64,000 nucleotides of DNA from an uncultured Sphingobium sp. (GCA_946885845.1 CAMPHJ010000002.1:124001-188000); one strand, 5' to 3'. Shown: positions 46,050 to 57,550, numbered from the stretch's first letter. Made by a program: numbers and translations. Notes: generated from the sequence alone by a model not told the origin.

Positions 46050-46078
46050 CCCCTAGGCGCGATGGGCGCGCCTAGGGG
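46050..46078. terminator. Perfect 12-bp GC-rich stem-loop in a 500-bp gap
   Basis: CCCCTAGGCGCG (46050-46061) pairs with CGCGCCTAGGGG (46067-46078) around ATGGG. Nothing else is recognisable from 45940 to 46456 apart from the AT-rich metY leader. It may be a bidirectional terminator or a repeat element. Confidence 0.6.
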
Positions 46079-46456
46079 CGCAGCCGCGGCGTGCTGCTGC
46101 CACGTGAAAAGGGCTTTAGAAGACTTGGGTCGTTCGTCATATTCGACAAACATGATTGATGCCGATGGAAAGTCAAGCCTTAGGCCGTTCAATGCATGCT
46201 GGAATTAATGTAGGACAGCATGCTGGGAAATTTATTGTTGTCACGGAAAAGGCTTTGCCTCTTCAATGGACGTCCACTTTGTAGATGTATCTGCTTTTCT
46301 GACAATTAAGTCTTATGTACGGTTACTGTTGATCACAATCATGACCAGTTTCATTTTCAAGCGTGTCAAATTTGTTAATTGAAACGAAGGCGTTGCTTTT
46401 TTATTATGCCCAGTCCACCATGGCTCGCTACATTGCTGATTTAAACGGAGTTTGTC

Positions 46457-47752
46457 ATGACTGAATGCCGACAGAAGGTTGAAACGCTTGCTGTTCATGC
46501 CGGATGGCGAGCTGATTCAACGACAGGGTCGGTGGCCGTTCCTATCCATCAGACAACATCCTACCAATTTCGCGATGCGGAGCATGCGGCCTCGCTTTTC
46601 GCATTGCAGGAACTCGGCAACATTTACACCCGGATCATGAATCCGACTACCGACGTGCTTGAGAAGCGCGTAGCCGCCCTCGAAGGGGGCGCTGCAGCCC
46701 TGGCAGTCGCCTCGGGACAAGCTGCATCTGCCTACGCGATACAGAATCTGGCGCGCTGTGGCGACAACGTCGTGAGCTCGACAGCGCTTTACGGCGGCAC
46801 ATATAACTTGTTTGCCAACACGCTTAAGGATCAAGGCATTGAGGTGCGTTTTGTCGATCCTTCCGATCCGGAAAATTTTCGGCGGGCAACAGACGAGCGG
46901 ACACGAGCCTATTATGCGGAAACGCTGCCCAATCCGAAGCTTGAAGTCTTTCCCATTGCGGATGTTGCTGCAATAGGCCGGGACGCTGGAATTCCCCTGA
47001 TCATGGACAACACAGCCGCGCCGCTGCTCTGTCGACCCATCGAACATGGCGCGGCGATCGTCGTATATTCCGCCACCAAATATCTGGGCGGCCATGGGAC
47101 CTCAATCGGCGGATTGATCGTTGATGGCGGCAATTTTGATTGGACCGCGACCCCGGAGAGACAGCCGCTTCTGAACACGCCTGATGCCTCATACCACGGA
47201 GCCATCTGGACCGAGGCGGCAAAGCCACTCGGCCCAATCGCCTACATACTGCGTGCAAGAGTGGTTTTGTTGAGGGATTTGGGCGCAGCCTTGTCCCCGT
47301 TCAATGCGTTTCAGCTGATCCAGGGCATAGAGACAGTGTCACTGAGGATGGAGCGGCACTGTGCCAACGCCGCTATCGTTGCCGATCGTCTTGCGCAGCA
47401 TACCGCAATAATCAGGGTCATCTATCCATCTAAGCAGAATGGCCTCATCAAGGAGCGGGCCGACCGATATCTGACTGGTGGCCATGGGGGACTCGTGGGC
47501 TTTGAGCTTGCCGGCGGGGTGGAAGCTGGGCGGAGGTTTATCAATGCCTTGGAGCTTTTTTACCACGTCGCCAACATCGGTGATGCGCGTAGCTTGGCTA
47601 TACACCCTGCTTCCACCACTCATTCCCAGTTGAATGAGGCGGAGCAGCTTGCGTCAGGCGTTTCGCCCGGGTATGTGCGCCTGTCCATCGGGCTAGAACA
47701 TATCAGCGATATATTGGCCGATCTAGAAAATGCTCTGGAGGCAGCTGTCTAG
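46457..47752 (+). CDS. metY: O-acetylhomoserine sulfhydrylase (MetY-type)
   Basis: This 431-aa PLP enzyme is of the Cys/Met metabolism family. ETLAVHAGWRADSTTGSVAVPIHQTTSYQFRDAEHAASLFALQELGNIYTRIMNPT is the classical N terminus, and the PLP lysine is Lys208 in VVYSATKYLGGHG. The length and the AALEGGAAALAVASGQAA motif fit MetY rather than MetB/MetC. It makes homocysteine from O-acetylhomoserine and sulfide. CGGAG lies 7 bases before ATG 46457. I looked for a SAM-II riboswitch in the leader and did not find a convincing one. Confidence 0.92.
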   Translation: MTECRQKVETLAVHAGWRADSTTGSVAVPIHQTTSYQFRDAEHAASLFALQELGNIYTRIMNPTTDVLEKRVAALEGGAAALAVASGQAASAYAIQNLARCGDNVVSSTALYGGTYNLFANTLKDQGIEVRFVDPSDPENFRRATDERTRAYYAETLPNPKLEVFPIADVAAIGRDAGIPLIMDNTAAPLLCRPIEHGAAIVVYSATKYLGGHGTSIGGLIVDGGNFDWTATPERQPLLNTPDASYHGAIWTEAAKPLGPIAYILRARVVLLRDLGAALSPFNAFQLIQGIETVSLRMERHCANAAIVADRLAQHTAIIRVIYPSKQNGLIKERADRYLTGGHGGLVGFELAGGVEAGRRFINALELFYHVANIGDARSLAIHPASTTHSQLNEAEQLASGVSPGYVRLSIGLEHISDILADLENALEAAV

Positions 47753-47792
47753 GCGGAGCGGTATTAGCGCGCCCGGCCCCTCCCGCGGGTAA

Positions 47793-49184
<1,392 letters not shown>

Positions 49185-49447
49185 CAATGAGGGAGCGGGT
49201 GATCTCTAGCACCTTTTGCCCGGCTCGTCAGTTTGGAGCGGACGTGCTCTCGTTGCCTCGGTAAATCGCACAGTTACCGTGCCGCTGGCCTGAGTTCAAA
49301 TGCTCCACGGCTTGGCTTTTTGCTGTGCGGCGGCAAACTCGCCTGGTATCGGTGATGATAAATGGTGGATCGCGAACAGGTTGGTGGCAGAAGCCGCTGA
49401 TGGTGGCCATGCACGCGACGAAGGCGTCAACAGCGCAGTAACTTAAG

Positions 49448-49804
49448 CTACTTCTCACCTTCGTCGACTGGCGGGGAATACCCGCCGCCTTCGACCCGTT
49501 CGCGGTACAGTGCCGCCCGCGCTAGCAGCATGAAGGCGACCGGCGTTGTGACCGTCAGGAATAGGCCGATAAGTACTTCGTGGGCGGAAGGGCGCGACCG
49601 GAGCACGGAAAAGCAGATGATCGACGCCAACACGATCAACGCCATGCCCAGTGTACTACCAAGCGTCGGCGGATGTACGCGTTCGTAAAAGCTCTCCATC
49701 CGCAACAGACCGATCGACCCGATCAGCGTCGTTAGCGCACCCGCGAGCAGCAGCAGCGCCACTAGCACCGCCGCCCAGCCCGGAAGGTCCGGTGCCTGGA
49801 TCAT
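49448..49804 (-). CDS. mnhG: Mrp Na+/H+ antiporter subunit G
   Basis: This 118-aa membrane protein has LVALLLLAGALTTLIGSIGLLRMESFYERVHPPTLGSTLGMALIVLASI, the MnhG/PhaG family pattern with three helices. The start ATG 49804 overlaps the mnhF stop (ATGA). It is the last gene of the leftward mrp operon. The upstream open frame to 50113 is a shadow. Confidence 0.9.
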   Translation of the reverse strand: MIQAPDLPGWAAVLVALLLLAGALTTLIGSIGLLRMESFYERVHPPTLGSTLGMALIVLASIICFSVLRSRPSAHEVLIGLFLTVTTPVAFMLLARAALYRERVEGGGYSPPVDEGEK

Positions 49805-50082
49805 TCGATTACCTCTCCCCGCATCAGGAACTTCGACAGGCCGACCGTCCCGACAAAGCCCAGAAGGGCGATGACCAATGCTGCCTCGAAATACAACGTT
49901 CGTCCTGTCTGTATGCCGAAGCTCAGCAACAGCAGCATCGAATTGGTGTACAAAGTATCCAGCCCAAGCACCCTGTCCTGCGCGCGGGGCCCCCGGATCA
50001 TGCGGTAGGCGGCGCACATCATCGCCAAGCCCAGCATGACTTGCGCCACTGTGATTGCCAAGGCCAGTAGCAGGGACGTCAT
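49801..50082 (-). CDS. mnhF: Mrp Na+/H+ antiporter subunit F
   Basis: This 93-aa protein has three helices: LLLALAITVAQVMLGLAMMCAAYRMIRGPRAQDRVLGLDTLYTNSMLLLLSFG with the conserved GPRAQDRVLGLDT loop of MnhF/PhaF. It overlaps mnhE and mnhG by 4 bases on each side, typical of coupled translation of this multi-subunit complex. Confidence 0.92.
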   Translation of the reverse strand: MTSLLLALAITVAQVMLGLAMMCAAYRMIRGPRAQDRVLGLDTLYTNSMLLLLSFGIQTGRTLYFEAALVIALLGFVGTVGLSKFLMRGEVIE

Positions 50083-50567
50083 TGGCCGAATATCTCCAGC
50101 AACAAACTTTCATACCTGAGCTTGATCAAGGCGATCCACTGATCCTCATCGACGAGGTCCAGGACATGGACCAGCACCGCGCTGCGGCGTCGATCAAATT
50201 CGACCCACAAGCTGCCGGGCGTTGCCGTTATGATTACGGCTAAAGTCGCGAGCCCATAGGGATGGGTAATCTCAAGCGGCAGGTGGATGAACCCGGAAAC
50301 CCGGCCGCGGCGTCGGAACAGCACCAGCGATGCGACGGCAAAGTTCGACCGGACGATGTCTGCAACGACGATCGCCAGCAGCTTAACCATGGCCGCAGGC
50401 TGCCGCAGCTTCACCGGTTCCGGCTTCAATGCTGCCATCGCTTGGGTGGCGAGAAACGCCACGATCGCGCCCAGCAGCATTTGACCTGGCGAGAAGGACT
50501 GAGTCAGCAACAGCCAAGTGACGAACAGCAGCAGCGCAAGCAAGGGGTGGGGAATGAAGCGCCTCAC
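50079..50567 (-). CDS. mnhE: Mrp Na+/H+ antiporter subunit E
   Basis: This 162-aa protein starts at GTG 50567 (MRRFIPHPLLALLLFVTWLLLTQSFSPGQMLLGAIVAFLA), whose GTGA overlaps the mnhD stop. The C-terminal part ITHPYGLATLAVIITATPGSLWVEFDRRRSAVLVHVLDL matches MnhE. The frame is open further upstream but those residues are a shadow of mnhD. Confidence 0.9.
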   Translation of the reverse strand: MRRFIPHPLLALLLFVTWLLLTQSFSPGQMLLGAIVAFLATQAMAALKPEPVKLRQPAAMVKLLAIVVADIVRSNFAVASLVLFRRRGRVSGFIHLPLEITHPYGLATLAVIITATPGSLWVEFDRRRSAVLVHVLDLVDEDQWIALIKLRYESLLLEIFGQ

Positions 50568-52180
50568 CGTCCAGCCCCCACGCGCTGCGCGCTCAGGACC
50601 GCGCCCACATAGCCCTCCCGATCGCCCAGGGACTGGCCGGTCCGTTCCATGTAGCGCATCGTCGGACCCGCGAAGATCATGAGACCGAGACACAGCGCCA
50701 GCAGCATCGCGACCGGTACTACTTCGGCAAGGCGAAGCACCGGCTGCGGCTTGTCCGACGGTGCCCAGATCAGATCGATGCCAGCGCGGGTCGTCGCGAC
50801 CAGCACCGCCAGCCCTGATCCGATCAATAGCGCAATGAGGCCCCAGATCGACCCTGCGATTCTGTCCTGCAGTCCGAGCAATCCGTCGATCATCGCGAAT
50901 TTGGCAATGAAGCCGGACAGCGGCGGGAGGCCGGCGATCAGCAGCACGCAGAAGGCGAACCCCAAGCCCAACATGGCGATGGTGGCAGGGATGACGATGC
51001 CGATCTCTTCCTCCCCACCCTCGTTGAGCGCGCCGGTATATTCATCGTCGAACACAGGTTCGCTGACCCCCGCTGGCAGCGCTTCCTGCCGCTCGACGAG
51101 CTCGATCAGCAGGTAGAAGGCGCTGATCGCCAACGTCGAACTGACTAGGTAGAAGAGTGCGCCGGCCAGGACGTCGCCTGCGCCCGCCCCGATTGCCGCG
51201 ATCAGCGTGCCCGCCGAGATGATCAGCGAATAGCCCGCAACGCGCGACAATGTGCGGGCGGCGAGCACGCCGATTGTGCCGTACGCCATCGTTGCCATGC
51301 CGCCGAACAGCAGCCATTCCTCACCATAGTTGCCAGTCCAACCCAGATCGCCACCAAAGAGGAGCAGATAGACGCGTAGCACCGCGTAAATGCCTACCTT
51401 GCTCAATATGGTGAAGAGCGCGGCGACTGGGGGCGCCGCCGCCGCATAGGTACGCGGTAACCAGAAGCCGAGCGGCCACATGCCCGCCTTCACCAGGAAG
51501 GCGATGCCCAATATTGCCATCCCGCTTTGCACCAGCGCCACGTCGCTATTCGCAACAGCCGGTATGCGCACGACCAAGTCGGCCATGTTGAGCGTCCCGG
51601 TCACCCCGTAGATCAGCGACGCGCCGATCAGGAAAAGGAGCGATGTGGCGACGTTAAGCGTCACATAGTGCAGCGCTGCCTTCACCCGCGCCTTGCTCGA
51701 TCCGTGCAGCAAAAGGCCGAATGATGCCGCCAGCAGCACTTCGAAGAAGACGAACAGGTTGAACAGGTCGCCGGTCAGAAATGCCCCGTTGAGGCCCATC
51801 AGTTGAAGCAGGAAGAGCGCATGGAAGCGCGGCCCGGCACGATCCCATCGCGCCAACGCGTGGATGAGCGAGGCGAGGCCCAACGTTGCTGTCAGCACAA
51901 GCATCATCGCCGACAGCCAGTCCAACACAAGCACGATACCGTAAGGCGCCGCCCAATTGCCGACCAGATAGGCGCGGGTTGCGGGCGCGCCGCTGAAGCC
52001 CGCTGCTGCAACCCCGGCCAACAGGGTGATCGATGTGGCGAGCAGCGCTGTCACGGTAGAGAGCGCGATGATCCGCTTGGCCATCGTCCTGCGCTCGTTT
52101 AGCAGCAACATGGCTGCTGCACCGACCAGCGGCAGCAAGATCGGGAGAATGATCAGGTGATGAAGCGCGCCCCCGGTCAC
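50564..52180 (-). CDS. mnhD: Mrp Na+/H+ antiporter subunit D
   Basis: This 538-aa protein of the NuoL/M/N-like proton-pumping family (Proton_antipo_M) has about 14 helices, with the hallmark GDLFNLFVFFEVLLAASFGLL and VKAGMWPLGFWLPRTYAAAAPPVAALFTILSKVGIYAVLR. It starts at GTG 52180, overlapping the mnhC stop. It carries, with MnhA, the ion-translocating half-channels. Confidence 0.93.
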   Translation of the reverse strand: MTGGALHHLIILPILLPLVGAAAMLLLNERRTMAKRIIALSTVTALLATSITLLAGVAAAGFSGAPATRAYLVGNWAAPYGIVLVLDWLSAMMLVLTATLGLASLIHALARWDRAGPRFHALFLLQLMGLNGAFLTGDLFNLFVFFEVLLAASFGLLLHGSSKARVKAALHYVTLNVATSLLFLIGASLIYGVTGTLNMADLVVRIPAVANSDVALVQSGMAILGIAFLVKAGMWPLGFWLPRTYAAAAPPVAALFTILSKVGIYAVLRVYLLLFGGDLGWTGNYGEEWLLFGGMATMAYGTIGVLAARTLSRVAGYSLIISAGTLIAAIGAGAGDVLAGALFYLVSSTLAISAFYLLIELVERQEALPAGVSEPVFDDEYTGALNEGGEEEIGIVIPATIAMLGLGFAFCVLLIAGLPPLSGFIAKFAMIDGLLGLQDRIAGSIWGLIALLIGSGLAVLVATTRAGIDLIWAPSDKPQPVLRLAEVVPVAMLLALCLGLMIFAGPTMRYMERTGQSLGDREGYVGAVLSAQRVGAGR

Positions 52181-52515
52181 TCGCCATCCTCTCCGTCGAC
52201 ATGATCAGTGCCGGTGAGGCCGCGCGAGGCGAGTAGCACCACGAGCAGCAGCGCCGTCATGGCAAAGGAAATGACGATGGCGGTCAGCACCAGCGCCTGC
52301 GGCAACGGATCGTCGTACAGTGCAGGATCGGGTGTGCCCGAGCCGACCAGCGGCGGCGCGTCGACGGCCAGCCTGCCCATCGCATAGATGAACAGGTTGA
52401 CCGCGTAGGACAACATCGACAGCCCCAATATGACTTGGAAGGTGCGCGGGCGCAGCAGTAGCCAGACACCCGATGCCACCAATATGCCGATGCCGAGCGC
52501 AAGAATGATTTCCAT
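52177..52515 (-). CDS. mnhC: Mrp Na+/H+ antiporter subunit C
   Basis: This 112-aa three-helix protein of the NuoK-like type has MEIILALGIGILVASGVWLLLRPRTFQVILGLSMLSYAVNLFIYAMGRL and DPLPQALVLTAIVISFAMTALLLVVLL. Its ATG 52515 overlaps the mnhAB stop (TGATG). Charged residues close to the C terminus vary, as is normal. Confidence 0.92.
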   Translation of the reverse strand: MEIILALGIGILVASGVWLLLRPRTFQVILGLSMLSYAVNLFIYAMGRLAVDAPPLVGSGTPDPALYDDPLPQALVLTAIVISFAMTALLLVVLLASRGLTGTDHVDGEDGE

Positions 52516-55421
52516 CAGCCTTGCTCCCTCACTGGCAGAGTGGGCGGATTGGACTGGCGGCGCGCGGTGGTCCGGATGGACTGGTGCGCTATGGCGATCA
52601 GGATGAGGGCGGTCGTACCCACCACCAGCAGGAAGACGCCCAAGTCGAACAGCAATGCACTGGCAACCGGCACCTTTCCAACCAGCGGCACGTCGACATA
52701 GCGGAAGAAGGAGGTCAGGAAGGGATAGCCGAAGATCAGAGCGCCTAGCCCGGTCGCGACCGCTGTCATCAGTCCCACGCCCATCCAGTTTAACGGCTTG
52801 ATACGCAATCGCGCCTCGATGCTGCGCGTGCCTGCCGCCATATATTGGAGGATGAGGGCGATCGACATCGTCACTCCCGCGGCGAAACCGCCACCAGGTA
52901 GGTCGTGTCCCCGTATTAGCAGATAAAGCGCCAGCACCGTTATGAAGGGGAAAAGCCATTCCATAATCACGCGTGGGACGAGCAGATAGTCAGCCAGTGT
53001 ATCGCCCCGCGACCGGTCTTCTCGTTCCTCGTCGAACGCATCCTGCTGAAGCTGCTGCAGCGGGCTGCGCACGCTTTCGCTCGCCGGTCGAAACCGCCGC
53101 AGCAGGGAAAATACGGTCAGCGCGACAATCGCTAGCACCGTGATCTCGCCCAGGGTATCGAACGCACGGAAGTCAACGAGGATGACGTTGACGACATTCC
53201 TGCCGCCCGCTTCCGGATAAGACCGATCGATGAAGAAGCGCGAGACCGTGTCAGGCAGAGATCGAGTCATGATGGCGTAGGACAGCAACCCCAGGCCGAG
53301 GCCCGCGCCTCCCGCGATTACAAGGTCGATCGCCCTGCGCGCGCGGACGCTGATCGGCATGTCCGCTTCCGGCCAGACGTCGGGCAGCCGCTTTGGCAAC
53401 CATCGCAGGCTCAGCAGCAGCAGGATCGTAGTGACGGTCTCCACCAGCAGCTGCGTCAATGCCAGGTCGGGCGCCGACAGCCATACGAAGCTGATGCAGC
53501 TGACAAGCCCCGTGCCCGACACCAGTACGACGGCGGCCAACCGGTGATATTTCGCTTGCCATGCCGCGGCCAATGCGCAGCCTGCTCCCACTAGCCAGAT
53601 CGCGCCAAAGCCAGGATCCAGCGGCGTGACGCCAAGCGTCCCGATCGCGTAGCCAGCTCGTAGGAACGGCAGAAGTCCCGCGATGCACCCGACCAGCACT
53701 AGCACGCGCAGCTGCGACTGGAGCCGCTCCGTCGCCACCACTTTCATCAGCCGTCGGGCCGCGCCGATCAGGATCGACAGCACCGTCTCGAACATCCGCC
53801 GGCCCTTAAGCCGTCCCAGCAGCGGCACGGCGGATGCGGTATTCAATCGTCGTGCAAAGACGAAATATCCGGCCGCCCCAACCGCCAGCGCGACGATGCT
53901 GAGGAAAAGCGGGCGGGTGAAGCCATGCCAGATTGCGAGGCTGTATGTGGGCATGTTCGGCCCCAGCACCGACCGGGCCGCGACCTCAAGCACAGGACCC
54001 ATGGTCACCGCAGGAAATATGCCGACGACAAGACAGGCGACGACCAGCACTTCGATCGGCGCCCGCATCCAGCGTGGTGCTTCGTGCGGCGTGCGCGGCA
54101 GGCTCGTCGGTCGCGGGCCGAAAAAGGTCTGGTGGATGAAGCGCAGTGAGTAAAGGACGCTGAAGGTCAGGCCCAGCGTCGCCAAATAGGGCAGGGCTTG
54201 GTCCAGCCACGTGTCGTTATAATCTGTCACGGCTTCGGCAAGCAGCATTTCCTTTGACAGGAAGCCATTCAGCAGCGGCACCCCTGCCATCGCCGCTGCA
54301 GCGACCATGGCCAGCGTCGCAGTGATCGGCATAAAGCGGTACAACCCGCTCAGCCGTCGCAGGTCGCGTGTGCCCGCTTCATGGTCGATGATCCCGGCCG
54401 CCATGAACAGCGAGGCTTTGAACGTCGCATGGTTGAGCGTGTGGAAGATAGCGGCGACCGCCGCAAGCGGGCTGCCGATGCCCAGCAGCAACGTGATGAT
54501 GCCGAGGTGACTGATGGTGGAATATGCCAGTAGGCCTTTCAGATCCTGTTGGAAGATCGCGGCCCAGGCGCCAATCAGCAGTGTTAGCAGTCCCGCGCTT
54601 GTCACGATGTAGTACCAGGCCTCGCTCCCTGCGAGCACCGGCCACAACCGGATGAGTATGAATATGCCAGCCTTAACCATCGTGGCGGAATGGAGATAGG
54701 CCGACACCGGCGTCGGCGCGGCCATCGCATGGGGCAGCCAGAAGTGAAACGGGAATTGCGCGCTCTTGGTGAAGGCGCCGATCAGGATCAGCAGCAGCGC
54801 AGGCAGGTACAGTTCACTCGACCTGATGGCGTCGCCCGATGCCAGCACCGCTTCCAGGTCGTAGCTTCCGACGATACGCCCTATCAGCAACAGGCCGATC
54901 AGCAGGCAAAGCCCACCCGCCGCCGTGACGATCAACGCCATGCGCGCGGCACTGCGCGCGGCTTCATTCTGGTGCCAATAGCCGATCAGCAGGAAGGAAG
55001 CGAGGCTCGTCAGCTCCCAGAAAAAGGCAAGCTGAACCAGGTTGCCAGACATGACCAAGCCAAGCATCGATCCCATGAAGGCGAGCAGGAATGAAAAGAA
55101 GCGAGGAACAGGATCGTCCCGCGACATATAATAGCGTGCATACAGAACAACGAGAAACCCGATTGCCAAGACAAGCTGTGCAAAGATCCATGATAGGCCG
55201 TCGAGCCGAACCACTAAGTTCAGCCCCAGGGAGGGAAGCCATTCTATCTCGCTGCGAAGGACTGTTCCGTCAGCCACAGCCGGGTAAAGAAACGCGGTCA
55301 GCAGCGTGCCAGTAAGCGCGACCATGCCAGCGATGATCCCGGCAGTATCACGCGCCCTTGAGGACAGAAAGGCGGCGGCGAGGCTGCCCAAAAACGGGAG
55401 GAGCAGGATTAACCACAGCAA
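52515..55421 (-). CDS. mnhA: Mrp Na+/H+ antiporter fused subunit A/B
   Basis: This 968-aa protein fuses MnhA (NuoL-like: NLVQLAFFWELTSLASFLLIGYWH, TKSAQFPFHFWLPHAMAAPTPVSAYLHSATMVKAGIF, FHTLNHATFKASLFMAAGIIDHEAGTRDLRRL) to an MnhB domain from about residue 830 (LALYLLIRGHDLPGGGFAAGVTMSIALILQYMAAGTRSIEARLRI). Such A-B fusions are usual in alphaproteobacterial Pha systems. The start appears to be TTG 55421. No clear ATG was found, so the N terminus is uncertain by a few residues. With subunits C-G it exchanges Na+ or K+ for H+ in pH and salt tolerance. Confidence 0.92.
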   Translation of the reverse strand: MLWLILLLPFLGSLAAAFLSSRARDTAGIIAGMVALTGTLLTAFLYPAVADGTVLRSEIEWLPSLGLNLVVRLDGLSWIFAQLVLAIGFLVVLYARYYMSRDDPVPRFFSFLLAFMGSMLGLVMSGNLVQLAFFWELTSLASFLLIGYWHQNEAARSAARMALIVTAAGGLCLLIGLLLIGRIVGSYDLEAVLASGDAIRSSELYLPALLLILIGAFTKSAQFPFHFWLPHAMAAPTPVSAYLHSATMVKAGIFILIRLWPVLAGSEAWYYIVTSAGLLTLLIGAWAAIFQQDLKGLLAYSTISHLGIITLLLGIGSPLAAVAAIFHTLNHATFKASLFMAAGIIDHEAGTRDLRRLSGLYRFMPITATLAMVAAAAMAGVPLLNGFLSKEMLLAEAVTDYNDTWLDQALPYLATLGLTFSVLYSLRFIHQTFFGPRPTSLPRTPHEAPRWMRAPIEVLVVACLVVGIFPAVTMGPVLEVAARSVLGPNMPTYSLAIWHGFTRPLFLSIVALAVGAAGYFVFARRLNTASAVPLLGRLKGRRMFETVLSILIGAARRLMKVVATERLQSQLRVLVLVGCIAGLLPFLRAGYAIGTLGVTPLDPGFGAIWLVGAGCALAAAWQAKYHRLAAVVLVSGTGLVSCISFVWLSAPDLALTQLLVETVTTILLLLSLRWLPKRLPDVWPEADMPISVRARRAIDLVIAGGAGLGLGLLSYAIMTRSLPDTVSRFFIDRSYPEAGGRNVVNVILVDFRAFDTLGEITVLAIVALTVFSLLRRFRPASESVRSPLQQLQQDAFDEEREDRSRGDTLADYLLVPRVIMEWLFPFITVLALYLLIRGHDLPGGGFAAGVTMSIALILQYMAAGTRSIEARLRIKPLNWMGVGLMTAVATGLGALIFGYPFLTSFFRYVDVPLVGKVPVASALLFDLGVFLLVVGTTALILIAIAHQSIRTTARRQSNPPTLPVREQG

Positions 55422-55534
55422 GCTGGTATTTGGTGAGGTAATTATCGCTCTCCAAGCGGTTGGCGCTTCTATCCCTGCTAGCTGCCTCCTTGCCTCCGGT
55501 CAAAACTCAAATAGCCCAAGGCTCAGGGACATCG

Positions 55535-56413
55535 TCAGCCGTTGATGGTGAGATCATCCGCCGCTATTACGGGAACAATAAGCACGTCCTGTGTGGCATC
55601 CAGCAGCACCCCCTGGGCGACGCTTCCAAGCAAAAATCGCTCCAAGCCCTTCCGCTGGTTTGTCCCAAGCACGATCAGATCAGCTTCCTGCTCGATTGCG
55701 CAGGCGCTGATTGCAGCTGAGGCTGAGCCTTTGAGCGGACTAAGCATGAGCTGCGCGGAATCCAATCGGCATTTCGCGAGGAACGAGGTCAACTCAGACC
55801 GAGCCCGATCCTCCTGCTGGCTGACATAATGATCAATCGCGTCCTGTACCTCCATAGCTCTCTTCATCATCCCGATCGCCGGCGCATCGAAAAGGTGCAG
55901 TGCGATTATGTCGCCTGCTGCAGAGATATCGAGCTCGGACATGACGTTTATCGCGACCTCAGACGCCTCGTCAAAATCCACCGCCACAAGGCTCCGCCGG
56001 TAGGGGCCCGATGGAACCGCATTGGCCATGAGGATGGGATGTCGACTACGGCGGATTGTTCGCTCAGCCGTGGTACCGACAAAGGTATCCAGAAATTGGC
56101 GACGATGGGGACCCACGATGATGAGCGCAGGATCGGCTTCTTCGGCCACCTGCAGTATGCCAGTGAAAGCATCTCCAGTTGTGATCAGCCATTCAGCCCG
56201 TATTTGATCCACATCTGCCAAGGTGGAGACCGTTTGCTGCAAAATTTCGGCCGCAGCAGTTTTTTGTCGTTCGATTAAGTAGTTAGGTTGATCGTCATCG
56301 ACGACATGAACAAGCGTCAGCTCCGCTCCGACCTGCCGAGCTGTCAACACAGCTCTCCGCAGCGCCCGATCAGATCTGGTCGAGAAATCTGTGGCAACCA
56401 AGATTTGTTTCAT
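55535..56413 (-). CDS. Universal stress protein, tandem UspA domains
   Basis: This 292-aa protein has two Usp domains: residues 1-135 (MKQILVATDFSTRSDRALRRAV ... LIIVGPHRR) and about 140-285 (RRSLVAVDFDEASEVAINVM ... DLIVLGTNQRKGLERFLLGSVAQGVL, with the G-x2-G-x9-G-like ATP motif in the second). A near-perfect Shine-Dalgarno (AGGAGGTGA) precedes ATG 56413. It follows the mrp operon region on the same strand and probably responds to stress; the partner is unknown. Confidence 0.92.
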   Translation of the reverse strand: MKQILVATDFSTRSDRALRRAVLTARQVGAELTLVHVVDDDQPNYLIERQKTAAAEILQQTVSTLADVDQIRAEWLITTGDAFTGILQVAEEADPALIIVGPHRRQFLDTFVGTTAERTIRRSRHPILMANAVPSGPYRRSLVAVDFDEASEVAINVMSELDISAAGDIIALHLFDAPAIGMMKRAMEVQDAIDHYVSQQEDRARSELTSFLAKCRLDSAQLMLSPLKGSASAAISACAIEQEADLIVLGTNQRKGLERFLLGSVAQGVLLDATQDVLIVPVIAADDLTING

Positions 56414-56505
56414 GGAATCACCTCCTAAGCTGGCGCGCTCGCGGCATCCGTTTCACTATGCATCAATAGCATCCCAAGAGTTCGATGTCGCTGAGCAGAT
56501 CGCCA

Positions 56506-56811
56506 TTAATTCAAGCGAAAGCCCACCATAGCAGGGCAACCGCTATCAGTAGTGGGAAAGGAGAGAACGGCGACCAATTCCTTCGTCGGCACACGATAGC
56601 TGTCGCCATGCTCCCGGCGGAAATTGTGCAGCTTTTCCGCATGATCCTTGCTGGACGATAGGATGGCTTCTTCAATTAACGATAGGTGAGCAACCAGCCC
56701 GCCAATTTCCGCAATCTCTTGCGTGTTAACTCCGGGATAACGGTCAAGTAGAGCTTCAAGCTCCATAAACGAATTTGAGACCGGCCGCAGCCGGTTAAAC
56801 GACGTCGACAT
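56506..56811 (-). CDS. Hypothetical 101-aa protein
   Basis: MSTSFNRLRPVSNSFMELEALLDRYPGVNTQEIAEIGGLVAHLSLIEEAILSSSKDHAEKLHNFRREHGDSYR is soluble and helical. AAGGA precedes the ATG. It lies upstream of the Usp gene on the same strand. I do not recognise a family. Codon use looks coding. Confidence 0.6.
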   Translation of the reverse strand: MSTSFNRLRPVSNSFMELEALLDRYPGVNTQEIAEIGGLVAHLSLIEEAILSSSKDHAEKLHNFRREHGDSYRVPTKELVAVLSFPTTDSGCPAMVGFRLN

Positions 56812-57550
56812 TGAACTATCCTTCAGAGCTCGACAAATTTACAAGATGAGAGGTGGTCTCCCTGCTAAATGCAGGTGAAGAAGGCTGTCAGATTTTATGA
56901 AGTGCAGACCGCCTCGAGTAGTCACTTCCCGGACGCCAGGTGATCCACGATAGCGTCCGGCTAATTGTCGAATATTAGGCGCTGAGCCTCGCCACAAGAG
57001 AAAGAATGGTTCATCACCGATGACATAGTTATATCATATACGGAAACAAGGATGATATCGCCCTAGCCTGTATTTATAGCGTCATGATGAAAATGCATTC
57101 AACTATTATCGCTAGAAATTCGTAGATTATGCAGTTTCATCGCCCCCATGCAACGCTCCACGGCTCGCTATGCCAAACGCCGGTAACTCTGCAACAAGAA
57201 CCGCTTGAAGATTTCGATCGCCTGTCCATATTGATACTGCGGGCCGGGCCCCTCTGACGGTTGTTTCGAAAACGATCGTGATGTCGGACCGCATCGGGTT
57301 GGCTCGGTGCAGGTCAGTAATTTTCTCATTTCCTCCCAGCTGATCCGGTTAATCCATATCGAGTGGAGAGAGGCTTTGAATAGATTGTTATACAAATTGA
57401 CCCGGTTGCACGCGAAGCTGGAAGAGGAAATCCGCGGCGAACTTAGGCGTCGTTTCCCCGATAATATGCGGTTGTTGCGGCTCAAGAAAGTGCGACTGCA
57501 GGTAAAAGATCGCCTGCACGGCCAGGGGCTTCGACGCGCAGAGAGTGAAC
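56812..57550. other. Intergenic, no gene recognised
   Basis: This 740-base stretch is AT-richer than its surroundings. Open frames near 57168-57561 are overlapping antisense pairs and I support none as a gene. It joins the IS3-type orfA scrap at 57551. Confidence 0.4.

Noticed and set aside
46200..46456. Possible SAM-responsive riboswitch in front of metY
   Set aside because: The leader is AT-rich but does not show the SAM-II consensus or a matching pseudoknot.
51803..52102. Plus-strand open frames opposite the mrp genes
   Set aside because: They are shadows; all mrp subunits are found in order on the minus strand with overlapping starts and stops.
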